A DNA stretch of 12,203 nt. It comes from CAZZIQ01 sp964654355. Lineage in GTDB: Bacteria; Pseudomonadota; Gammaproteobacteria; GCF-002020875. Location: contig CAZZIQ010000032.1 of assembly GCA_964654355.1 (NCBI GenBank), positions 1 to 12,203 on the forward strand, given 5' to 3'. Both the position numbers and the translations under genes were made by a program. Numbering within the stretch: position 1 is the first letter of the stretch; each line of letters starts with the position of its first letter. A model generated the notes under the pieces. It was not told the origin of the DNA and searched no databases. It worked only from the letters and a program-made list of their open reading frames with translations. Below are positions 1 to 6,811 of this stretch, piece by piece.

Positions 1-1354
1 GGTCACCATAGATCCCGCGCAAGTCAAAGAAGATGCTGGCATGCATCAGTGCCATGGGTTCGGGTTGCGTAACCCACTTTGTAAAAATTTGTTTCCAATG
101 CGCGAGTGGCTGACACCACTTCGGATTGGTGGCCATGACCTCACCAGGGCAATAGATGTAGCCCAGTTCATTGAGGCCATCGCTGACGAACTGCGCAAGC
201 TGACGGAAGTAGTCACCGTGGGCCGCTGCGTTATAGCTATCGTCCAGAATCAGCGCGCTATCTTGATCGGAATGTGCGGTTTGTTCTTCACGGGCTTGTG
301 AGCCCAGTGCAAGCCAGGCATAAGCAATCGGCGCAGGGCCAAAGCGATCTTCACCTAGTTCGAGTAGGCGATGGGTAAAGGCTTCGCCGACGGAGCTAAT
401 GGCATGTGCGATGGTGTAGCTGTCGAGATGCGCTTGCACCAACGCCGCGAGTGCTCGTGGCAATTGCAGGCTGAGTTGCTTGAGGCTCTCAAGATTTTCC
501 GCGCGACCAATTTCATTCACCAGGTGCACTGCATTCATGCCTTGTGCGCGGGCAAGGTCACCCACAGTCAAGATTCCAACAACTTGTCGTCCATCCATCA
601 CCGGGATGTTGTGTGTGTTGAGTCGCGTCATCTCCAGCAACGCTTCGCTGATCGGCGCATCTGCAGAGATGCTGGTTGGATTTTTCACCATGATGTCACG
701 CAAGGGGGTGCTCACTGGAAGCCCAGCAGACACGAGATTGCGGAAGTGATGATTCGTGACCATGCCCGTCAGTGCGCCTTCTTCCATCACGACCAGAGAA
801 GACACACGGCGCTTGTCCATTTCGATGGCCGTGTGTTGGGCGCTCCAGTCGGGTTGGGCAATCAAGGGGGCGCCATGCATGTTGTCGCGCACAGTCCCAG
901 TTTGAAATCTTGTGTGCGCACTGTCATCACGCTGTTGTGCCAGTACACCACGAAGACGCGTAGGTTTGCTCTGGCTGAAGAAGCGGGAGAAGGCTTCATA
1001 GCGCTGGTTGATCTGTAGGAACAATTCAGCCGGCATGCGGTAGAGCAAGCTGTCTTCGATCGCGGTCGCGGGCAGCTGTACTGTGCCGCCACGCAGGATG
1101 GAGCGATAACCAAAGACCTCACCCTCACCAAAACGACCAATCAATGCGCCATCCGGTTGTGCCACTTCAACTGCGCCAGTGCGAACAAGGTAGAACCAGG
1201 GGTTTTGTTCGCCTTCTCGCAGGACCACAGTACCCTGGCGCACATAGCGAATTTCGAGTGCATGCACAACGTCATGCAGTGCGGCTTCGGGCAGACGGTC
1301 AAACGGCGGACATTCAGTGAGGTAGTCGTGAATCTCGAGTTTTTCGACTTCCAT
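1..1354 (-). CDS. cNMP-fold / CBS-pair / DUF294 nucleotidyltransferase-like protein (3' end outside window)
   Basis: The reading frame starts at ATG 1354 and stays open to the left edge, giving 451 visible residues; the C-terminal part is missing because the window ends. An AGAAGGAA ribosome site lies just upstream of the ATG. Domain order: cyclic-nucleotide-binding fold (about residues 10-130), two CBS motifs (about 155-210 and 217-275, the second starting LRDIMVKNPTSI), then a DUF294 nucleotidyltransferase-like domain with GSQAREEQ (351-358) and the acidic pair S-D-Q-D (D363, D365), as in GlnD-like enzymes. Family members are usually a little over 600 residues, so about a quarter is not seen. 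The role is probably sensing an adenine nucleotide through CBS and perhaps modifying a partner protein; neither substrate nor partner is known. It lies downstream of the symporter pair but beyond a strong terminator, so it probably has its own promoter in 1355-1497. Confidence 0.9.
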   Translation of the reverse strand, partial: MEVEKLEIHDYLTECPPFDRLPEAALHDVVHALEIRYVRQGTVVLREGEQNPWFYLVRTGAVEVAQPDGALIGRFGEGEVFGYRSILRGGTVQLPATAIEDSLLYRMPAELFLQINQRYEAFSRFFSQSKPTRLRGVLAQQRDDSAHTRFQTGTVRDNMHGAPLIAQPDWSAQHTAIEMDKRRVSSLVVMEEGALTGMVTNHHFRNLVSAGLPVSTPLRDIMVKNPTSISADAPISEALLEMTRLNTHNIPVMDGRQVVGILTVGDLARAQGMNAVHLVNEIGRAENLESLKQLSLQLPRALAALVQAHLDSYTIAHAISSVGEAFTHRLLELGEDRFGPAPIAYAWLALGSQAREEQTAHSDQDSALILDDSYNAAAHGDYFRQLAQFVSDGLNELGYIYCPGEVMATNPKWCQPLAHWKQIFTKWVTQPEPMALMHASIFFDLRGIYGD

Positions 1355-1497
1355 GTGGATTCCTTCTGGTGCGGGTCGCTTGATGGCGTGCGCGTTGTAA
1401 TCCACTGGATCCTACACTGATTTCGTCGCCTTGGCGTCCATCAAGATCAAGCCCTGACGTGCTCGGTTTTTCGCGTTTTCCTGAATGTTGTGCGCAT

Positions 1498-1525
1498 AAA
1501 AAAGCCCCGCCGAAGCGGGGCTTTT
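1498..1525 (-). terminator. Rho-independent terminator of the DUF4212-symporter operon
   Basis: A perfect 11-base inverted repeat (1500-1510 and 1515-1525) encloses a four-base loop. Read on the minus strand it is AAAAGCCCCGC-TTCG-GCGGGGCTTTT and runs on into six T residues (1503-1498). The loop is a C(UUCG)G tetraloop, known to be very stable. It starts about 20 bases after the symporter stop codon, as expected for an intrinsic terminator, and separates the symporter from the DUF294 gene. Confidence 0.93.
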
Positions 1526-1545
1526 CTCAGTCGAAAGGACTCGAC

Positions 1546-3333
1546 TTAATGGCCAGTTGCAGAGCCGGCACCTCTCGGTACACGAACATCTTCAACCAGA
1601 TGCTGGATGTGCTCCGGCGGCGGCGCAGTCATCTTAGAGACGACATATGCGACGACGAAGTTCACAACCGCACCGACGGCACCAAAGGCGTTCACGGAAA
1701 TGCCCATGAACCAGCTCTTGGTATAGCCTTCCCACTGCAGCATTTCTGCGGTACCCGGGATGAAGAGAATGCCCTTCTCCTGGAACACGTAGAACATGGT
1801 GACGCTGATGCCCGCGATCATGCCCGCAACTGCACCTGCGCTGTTCATCTTCTTATTGAAGATGCCCATCATCAGAGCCGGGAAGATCGAAGCCGCAGCC
1901 AGACCAAACGCAATGGCCACCGTACCTGCGGCGAATCCGGGTGGATGCAGGCCGAGGTAACCAGCAAGGAAGATTGAACCGGCCATGGCGATACGGCCTG
2001 CCATGAGTTCATTCTTTTCGCTGATGTTTGGCGTGAAGGTGCCCTTCAGCAAGTCATGCGAGATTGAAGACGAGATGGCGAGTAACAGACCTGCCGCAGT
2101 GGACAGTGCTGCAGCCAAGCCACCGGCAGCAACCAGTGCAATGACCCAGTTCGGAAGATTTGCAATTTCTGGGTTGGCCAGAACCATGATGTCACGGTCG
2201 ACCTTCACCATTTCGTTGCCCTTCCAGCCGAAGCCAGTTGCCTTCTCACCCAGACCCTTTTCATCGTAGTACTGGATACGGCCGTCGCCATTTTTGTCTT
2301 CAAACTTCAGCAGACCCGTCTTTTCCCAGTTCTTGAACCACTGCGGACGCTCTTCATAGACGAGGTTCGCGGTGACATCACCAACTGGACCGGTTTGGAT
2401 GGTTTGCATCAGGTTCAGACGCGCCATCGAACCTACGGAAGGAGCCGTGGTGTAGAGAATGGCGATGAACACCAGTGCCCAACCGGCAGAGCTACGCGCA
2501 TCGCGCACCTTCGGCACGGTGAAGAAGCGAATGATGACGTGCGGCAGACCCGCAGTACCAATCATCAGCGACACGGTGTAGGCAAACATGTTCAGTGTGC
2601 TGCCCATCACCTGGGTGGTGTATTCCTTAAAGCCCAGTTCGGTGACCACCAAGTCGAGCTTATCCAGCATGGTCATGCCCGAGCCATCGGTCATGGTGCC
2701 TGCAAGGCCCAGCTGTGGAATCGGATTGCCGGTCAGGTTCAGGGAAATGAAGATCGCCGGAACGGTATAGGCGAAGATCAGAACCACGTACTGTGCGATC
2801 TGGGTGTAGGTGACGCCCTTCATGCCGCCAAGTACGGCGTAGATGAAGACGATGCCCATGCCCACGTACAGGCCGAGTTCATAGCTGGTTTCGAGGAAGC
2901 GAGAGAATGCAACGCCGATACCCTTCATCTGACCGATTACGTACGTAATGGAAGCCAGAATCAGACAGATCACCGCCACGATACGAGCGGCCTGTGAGTA
3001 GTAACGATCGCCGATGAACTCCGGCACGGTGAACTTGCCGAACTTACGCAGGTACGGTGCCAGCAACATTGCGAGCAGTACGTAACCACCGGTCCAACCC
3101 ATCAAGAAGACGGAAGCACCGTAGCCGTTGTAGGCAATCAAACCGGCCATCGAGATGAACGATGCTGCGGACATCCAGTCCGCTGCAGTCGCCATACCGT
3201 TGGCAACCGGATGAACGCCCTTGCCAGCGACATAGAATTCGCTGGTTGAGGAGGCGCGTGCCCAGAAAGCGATACCAATGTAGAGGGCGAAGGTTGAGCC
3301 AACTACGATGTAGGTAAGTGTTTGTAGATCCAT
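1546..3333 (-). CDS. Sodium:solute symporter large subunit, VC_2705 subfamily (ActP-like)
   Basis: A 595-residue inner-membrane protein of the solute:sodium symporter (SSS) family. It would couple Na+ entry to uptake of a small organic solute; relatives include the acetate permease ActP, but the substrate cannot be told from sequence. It has about 13 hydrophobic segments, the first at residues 5-25. Family-like stretches include ADWMSAASFISMAG (51-64), GTAGLPHVIIRFFTVP (259-274) and ALSTAAGLLLAISSSISHD (409-427). A hydrophilic insert (about 325-390) is typical of this subfamily and here contains an EF-hand-like loop, D346 to D357. The start ATG at 3333 has a GGGAG ribosome site and lies 15 bases after the DUF4212 gene, so the two are co-transcribed. 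The intrinsic terminator follows directly. Length and gene pairing fit the large-subunit model of this two-component symporter. The family call is secure; the substrate is open. Confidence 0.95.
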   Translation of the reverse strand: MDLQTLTYIVVGSTFALYIGIAFWARASSTSEFYVAGKGVHPVANGMATAADWMSAASFISMAGLIAYNGYGASVFLMGWTGGYVLLAMLLAPYLRKFGKFTVPEFIGDRYYSQAARIVAVICLILASITYVIGQMKGIGVAFSRFLETSYELGLYVGMGIVFIYAVLGGMKGVTYTQIAQYVVLIFAYTVPAIFISLNLTGNPIPQLGLAGTMTDGSGMTMLDKLDLVVTELGFKEYTTQVMGSTLNMFAYTVSLMIGTAGLPHVIIRFFTVPKVRDARSSAGWALVFIAILYTTAPSVGSMARLNLMQTIQTGPVGDVTANLVYEERPQWFKNWEKTGLLKFEDKNGDGRIQYYDEKGLGEKATGFGWKGNEMVKVDRDIMVLANPEIANLPNWVIALVAAGGLAAALSTAAGLLLAISSSISHDLLKGTFTPNISEKNELMAGRIAMAGSIFLAGYLGLHPPGFAAGTVAIAFGLAAASIFPALMMGIFNKKMNSAGAVAGMIAGISVTMFYVFQEKGILFIPGTAEMLQWEGYTKSWFMGISVNAFGAVGAVVNFVVAYVVSKMTAPPPEHIQHLVEDVRVPRGAGSATGH

Positions 3334-3348
3334 GGTGATGCGCTCCCG

Positions 3349-3606
3349 TTAGTCTTCTTGCACGCCATGCTCACGATCGAGCTTGTTCATGCGGGAAGCG
3401 TAGAAAAAGATCAGAGCGACGAACACGTAGATCGAGCCCTGCTGTGCGAACCAGAATCCAAGTTTCACGCCGCCGAGCTGGATGGTGTTGAGCTGTTCGA
3501 CAAGCAGAATGCCGAAGCCGTAGGACACCACAAACCAGATCACGAGGCATTTCACGATTAGACGCAAGTTCGCTGCCCAGTAGGCAGACGCGCTATTGCT
3601 ACTCAT
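3349..3606 (-). CDS. DUF4212 protein, small subunit of the sodium:solute symporter pair
   Basis: An 85-residue membrane protein with two predicted transmembrane helices (about 12-36 and 48-70) joined by a short loop. The stretch GFWFAQQGSIYVFVALIFFY (50-69) followed by charged R-M-N-K-L-D-R is characteristic of DUF4212, the putative small subunit always found beside VC_2705-type symporters. It is the first gene of a two-gene operon, 15 bases upstream of the large subunit. The start at 3606 has a GGAG ribosome site about 10 bases upstream. It probably assists assembly or function of the transporter; the mechanism is not known. Confidence 0.93.
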   Translation of the reverse strand: MSSNSASAYWAANLRLIVKCLVIWFVVSYGFGILLVEQLNTIQLGGVKLGFWFAQQGSIYVFVALIFFYASRMNKLDREHGVQED

Positions 3607-3672
3607 GGGTAGAGTTTCTCCTCAGTTGATGGCCAGTTTGCGAAACTCGAACCACTTACATGAGCTGAGGCG

Positions 3673-3706
3673 GGAGACGATCCAGCGGGATCACAACCTT
3701 GTCTCC
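3673..3706 (-). repeat. Nested inverted repeat in the leader region of DUF4212-symporter
   Basis: The outer arms GGAGAC (3673-3678) and GTCTCC (3701-3706) enclose a 5-base inner hairpin GATCC-agcg-GGATC (3679-3692) that abuts the left outer arm, leaving an 8-base bulge on the other side. It lies 67-100 bases before the DUF4212 start. It may fold in the mRNA leader or be an operator. No T-run follows on either strand, so it is not an intrinsic terminator. No function is demonstrated. Confidence 0.4.
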
Positions 3707-3747
3707 TTTGGTTCAGGTCCTGCGGTCGTTCTTATTTGTTTCGCAGG

Positions 3748-3769
3748 CTTTTGCCCTTATTGGCAAAAG
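3748..3769. repeat. 8-base perfect inverted repeat in the gap between operons
   Basis: CTTTTGCC (3748-3755) and GGCAAAAG (3762-3769) are separated by six bases. The element lies in the 247-base gap (3607-3853) between the stop of the unknown-function gene and the DUF4212 start, so it could be an operator for the symporter operon or a weak 3' hairpin of the upstream transcript. No T-tract follows on either strand. I found no convincing -35/-10 pair in this gap. Confidence 0.4.
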
Positions 3770-3853
3770 TTCCGGGAATCCTCCAGATTTTGGGGCTTCA
3801 AGTCAATGTTGAGCGGCTCGCTCGGAGATGGGTGTCGCCTTGAGTTTGTTTTC

Positions 3854-4408
3854 TTAAGGAGCAGAAGTGGGCTGAGCAGAGATCCACAACACGGCGGCAT
3901 CGGCCGTAGAGGTGAGGGCTTGTGGCGCGAGGACCACGCCAGCGTTGGTCGTCCATTGCCAAACCCCATTGTTTGCGCTTGCAGGGCCGAGCTCTTCGTA
4001 TAAGCGTGTCAGCATGTACTGATGATGTGCGCCGACATAATCGAGCTGAACGGCATGTACGCGTTGACCTTGAAGATAGAGATGCACTTGGCGTGCGGGG
4101 GTGCCATTGCTTTCGGTCACAGCGGCTTGGCAATGACGGTTACCGAACTCGGAGTCACGATCGGCGCATTGCAGCACGAGCTCTGGCCAGTTGGCCTGGA
4201 AGTCTTCTAGGCGTGCATCGGCCGTGAGTTTGCTGAAGGACAAGTTCATGGCTTCACCATCGCCAAACAGGGCGTTCATGACCAAATCACTGCGGCGCTG
4301 CCCGTCATCGGTCATGACCAGCCACCAGAACGGTGCGATCACCATGATGAAAGCCATCCCGCGTTTGAACAGCGGATTCATGCGGAAGCGTTTGTTGTTA
4401 TTGGCCAT
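3854..4408 (-). CDS. Single-pass membrane-anchored protein of unknown function
   Basis: A 184-residue protein that I do not recognise. The N-terminus is positively charged (KRFR, then KR at 15-16), followed by one hydrophobic segment (about 17-33). The remaining 150 residues are polar and should lie in the periplasm by the positive-inside rule. There are two cysteines, C80 and C93, close enough to form a disulfide if exported. No catalytic motif is apparent. The start ATG at 4408 lies 7 bases after the preceding membrane-protein gene, so the two are probably co-transcribed and perhaps work together. Its ribosome site is weak, suggesting translational coupling. It is the last gene of the long run that begins at pyrR. 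Codon use looks like that of its neighbours and nothing suggests a broken gene. Confidence 0.75.
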   Translation of the reverse strand: MANNNKRFRMNPLFKRGMAFIMVIAPFWWLVMTDDGQRRSDLVMNALFGDGEAMNLSFSKLTADARLEDFQANWPELVLQCADRDSEFGNRHCQAAVTESNGTPARQVHLYLQGQRVHAVQLDYVGAHHQYMLTRLYEELGPASANNGVWQWTTNAGVVLAPQALTSTADAAVLWISAQPTSAP

Positions 4409-4415
4409 GAGAATT

Positions 4416-4856
4416 TCAGCGAGGGGTGGGCGGGGTAAGCGCAGGGATGTTGCGCTTAGCGCGCAACCAGTTCAGGGCGGTGAGGATACCCGGTTGTTGT
4501 ACCAGCCATTGTTCAAGGCGGTATTTGCCGGGAAAGTGCATCACCAATACACCGAGGAGTATGGTGAGCAGGCCTTGACCAGGCAAGAACAGCATGAGGA
4601 TGCCAGCCAGGATCAACAACAGTCCCAGTGTATTTCGCACAACATGCAAAACGATGCGCAGTACTGGATGTAGGCGCAAGGGTTTGGCGATGGGCTCACG
4701 CGCATGCGTGAAATAATCAACGGGGATTAATGCGGCCAGCCATGGTAGGGCAAGCAGGCTTCCAAAAAACAAGAGTGCAGAGCCGATACCGAGCCAGACC
4801 CAGAGGTCTTCATAGGTGCTGAGTTGTGCCCACAGCGGTTGCAGAAATTCCGGCAT
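4416..4856 (-). CDS. Small integral membrane protein, PGPGW-like
   Basis: A 146-residue protein with a hydrophobic segment at about 19-45 and a second, longer hydrophobic block at 66-108 that probably makes two helices. The second block holds LPGQGLLTILLGVLVMHFPG (91-110), which resembles the Pro-Gly-rich core of the putative transmembrane PGPGW family, with PGQG in place of PGPG. The tail is basic (LRAKRN) and then Pro/Thr-rich. The start at 4856 is 6 bases after the hemL stop, and the next gene follows 7 bases after its own stop, so it sits inside the same transcript. Similar proteins are common in Proteobacteria but have no assigned role. The membrane location is well supported; the family name is moderately sure. 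Confidence 0.8.
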   Translation of the reverse strand: MPEFLQPLWAQLSTYEDLWVWLGIGSALLFFGSLLALPWLAALIPVDYFTHAREPIAKPLRLHPVLRIVLHVVRNTLGLLLILAGILMLFLPGQGLLTILLGVLVMHFPGKYRLEQWLVQQPGILTALNWLRAKRNIPALTPPTPR

Positions 4857-4862
4857 GCACGC

Positions 4863-6143
4863 TTACAGGGTGTCGAATACCGCTGCAGCCGCAGCGATGG
4901 TTGCGTCAATATCCGCGTCACTGTGCGCCGCCGAAACAAAGCCAGCTTCATAGGCGGACGGTGCCAGATAGACGCCGTGTTCCAGCATGCCGTGGAAGAA
5001 CAACTTGAATTGATCGAGATTACACGCCGTGGCATCGGCGAAGTTTTCCACTCGCTCGGCATCGGTGAAAAACAAGCCAAACATGCCACCGACCTGATTG
5101 CTGGTCATCGGAATGCCGCGTGCTTTGGCCGCATCCAATACGCCATGCAGCATGCGCGAGGTTTTCGCACTGAGGTCTTCGTAGAAACCGGGCACCAACA
5201 GCATTTCCAGTGTTTTCATGCCCGCTGCCATGGCGAGCGGATTGCCGGAAAGGGTGCCGGCCTGATACACCGGACCGAGTGGCGCGAGCATTTCCATGAT
5301 CTCGCGCTTGCCGCCAAATGCGCCGACCGGCATGCCGCCGCCAATGATCTTACCTAGGCAGGTCAGGTCCGGGCTGACGCCATACAAGCCTTGCACGCCG
5401 CTGAGGCCGACCCGGAAACCGGTCATCACCTCATCGAAGATCAACACGCTCTCGTATTCGTTGCAGACCTCGCGTAGGCCTTCCAGAAAGCCATCGCGAG
5501 GAGGAATGCAGTTCATGTTGCCGGCAACCGGTTCAACAATGATGCAGGCGATCTGACCGCCGAGCTTGGCGAAAACCTCGCGCACATGGTCGAGGTTGTT
5601 GTATTCGAGTGTGAGCGTGTGTTCGGCCAGTGCCGCAGGAACGCCCGGTGAAGTGGGTACACCTAGGGTCAGTGCGCCGGAGCCTGCTTTCACCAACAGG
5701 GAGTCAGCATGGCCGTGATAACAGCCTTCAAACTTCACAATTTTGTCGCGCCCGGTAAAGCCGCGCGCAAGGCGAATGGCACTCATGGTGGCTTCGGTGC
5801 CGGAGCTGACGAAGCGTATCAAGTCCATCGACGGCAGGATTTGCTTCACCAAGGCGGCCATCTGCGTTTCGATCGCAGTGGGTGCGCCATAGGACAAGCC
5901 GCGTGTGGCGGCTTCTTGGACCACCTTCACCACTTCAGGATGGGCATGACCATGAATCATGGGCCCCCAAGAGCCGACATAGTCGATATAGCGTTTGCCG
6001 TCGGGGTCATACATGTAGGCCCCTTCGGCGCGTTCCACATACACCGGTTCACCCCCGACGCTGCGGAAGGCGCGTACCGGTGAGTTCACGCCACCAGGGA
6101 TGTGGAGCTGGGCTTCTTGGAACAAATCATGCGAACGGGACAT
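4863..6143 (-). CDS. hemL: Glutamate-1-semialdehyde 2,1-aminomutase
   Basis: Converts glutamate-1-semialdehyde to 5-aminolevulinate, the last step of the C5 route into haem, using pyridoxamine/pyridoxal phosphate in the cytoplasm. With ATG 6143 as start the protein has 426 residues, the usual length. It shows the N-terminal HIPGGVNSPVRAF, the cofactor-site stretch FVSSGTEATMSAIRLARG, FDEVMTGFRVG, and the Schiff-base lysine in CLGKIIGGGMPVGAFGG (K265, the same number as in E. coli HemL). The frame is open nine codons further up to a TTG at 6170, but this would overlap thiE and lacks a ribosome site, while ATG 6143 has GAGG eight bases upstream. It lies 23 bases after thiE, the thiD-thiE-hemL order known in Pseudomonas. 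It is intact, with no missing key residues seen. Confidence 0.97.
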   Translation of the reverse strand: MSRSHDLFQEAQLHIPGGVNSPVRAFRSVGGEPVYVERAEGAYMYDPDGKRYIDYVGSWGPMIHGHAHPEVVKVVQEAATRGLSYGAPTAIETQMAALVKQILPSMDLIRFVSSGTEATMSAIRLARGFTGRDKIVKFEGCYHGHADSLLVKAGSGALTLGVPTSPGVPAALAEHTLTLEYNNLDHVREVFAKLGGQIACIIVEPVAGNMNCIPPRDGFLEGLREVCNEYESVLIFDEVMTGFRVGLSGVQGLYGVSPDLTCLGKIIGGGMPVGAFGGKREIMEMLAPLGPVYQAGTLSGNPLAMAAGMKTLEMLLVPGFYEDLSAKTSRMLHGVLDAAKARGIPMTSNQVGGMFGLFFTDAERVENFADATACNLDQFKLFFHGMLEHGVYLAPSAYEAGFVSAAHSDADIDATIAAAAAVFDTL

Positions 6144-6151
6144 GGCAAAGA

Positions 6152-6155
6152 CCTC
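6152..6155 (-). promoter_or_regulatory. hemL: Ribosome binding site that fixes the hemL start
   Basis: GAGG on the minus strand lies eight bases before ATG 6143. It supports this start over the upstream in-frame TTG at 6170, which would overlap the thiE stop codon. Confidence 0.7.
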
Positions 6156-6166
6156 AAACGAATCAA

Positions 6167-6793
6167 TCAAACGAACAAATTGGCATAACGTTGTGCAGCG
6201 GCGCGAATGTTTGGTTCGGCAAAAACACCGCCAATGACTGCGAGCAAATCAGCACCCGCTTCGAGCAATGCAGGTGCATTCTCTGGGGTGATGCCGCCGA
6301 TTGCACAACGTGGAATCTCCAGACTACGGCTGTCTTCAAACAGGCTTGGGGCAGCTTGCACCGCATTCGGTTTGCTTTGCGAAGCAAAGAATCGACCAAA
6401 GGCAATGTAATCGGCGCCAGCAGCAGCAGCCTCTGCGGCAAGCGCCGGGCGATTGTAGCAGGACACTCCGAGGATCTTGTCTGCGCCAAGCAAGGTGCGT
6501 GCTTCAGCGATGGGCATGTCTGTGCCACCAATGTGGGCACCATCCGCGCCGATTTCTGCTGCTAGTTCCACATCGTCGTTGATGAGAAGTGGAATGCCGA
6601 GTGGGCGACAGAGGGTGAGTACATCGAGCGCCTCCCAATGTCGCCGCTGGCGATCAGGAGACTTACTGCGGTATTGCACCATCACTGCGCCACCTTGAAT
6701 GGCTTGCGCTACTGCGGTCACCAAGCGATCACCGCCGGTCAGGGTGTCGTCCGTTAGAACGTAAAGACCGCGTTGCGGCAGAAGGTTTGACAT
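6167..6793 (-). CDS. thiE: Thiamine-phosphate synthase
   Basis: Joins hydroxymethylpyrimidine diphosphate and the thiazole phosphate to give thiamine phosphate, releasing pyrophosphate. The protein is 208 residues, normal for this TIM-barrel family. Expected active-site stretches are present: VQYRSKS (39-45, the usual QLRDK region), INDD (71-74), DGAHIGG (84-90), GVSCYN (109-114), AFGRFFASQSKP (131-142, with Ser in place of the usual Thr in the pyrophosphate-binding TxTK), AIGGI (164-168) and AVIGGVF (185-191). It lies 18 bases after thiD and 23 before hemL, so it is part of the same transcript. No TPP riboswitch fits in the gap before it. Confidence 0.96.
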   Translation of the reverse strand: MSNLLPQRGLYVLTDDTLTGGDRLVTAVAQAIQGGAVMVQYRSKSPDRQRRHWEALDVLTLCRPLGIPLLINDDVELAAEIGADGAHIGGTDMPIAEARTLLGADKILGVSCYNRPALAAEAAAAGADYIAFGRFFASQSKPNAVQAAPSLFEDSRSLEIPRCAIGGITPENAPALLEAGADLLAVIGGVFAEPNIRAAAQRYANLFV

Positions 6794-6811
6794 GATTTGA
6801 TGAGCTTGGGT

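Noticed and set aside
371..1018. Plus-strand open frame of 215 codons
   Set aside because: It lies antisense to the cNMP/CBS/DUF294 gene, whose domains and motifs are clear. The translated product is rich in His, Arg and Cys with no recognisable domain.
1355..1497. Promoter for the DUF294 gene
   Set aside because: A promoter is expected after the terminator, but no -35/-10 pair with acceptable spacing could be picked with confidence; TTGATG and TAGGAT are present but 24 bases apart.
1459..2997. Long plus-strand open frames (172 and 200 codons) opposite the symporter gene
   Set aside because: They are antisense shadows of a well-supported membrane protein; composition is abnormal (His, Asp and Arg rich) and the first one runs through the terminator hairpin.
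3790..3853. Promoter TTGACT with a box 17 bases downstream
   Set aside because: The downstream hexamer is GAGGAT, a poor -10, so it was not called.
6144..6170. N-terminal extension of HemL by nine residues from TTG 6170
   Set aside because: It would overlap the thiE stop; the GAGG site and the standard 426-residue length favour ATG 6143.
5882..6565. Plus-strand open frame of 227 codons across the hemL/thiE junction
   Set aside because: It spans two clear minus-strand genes, has no ribosome site and no family resemblance.
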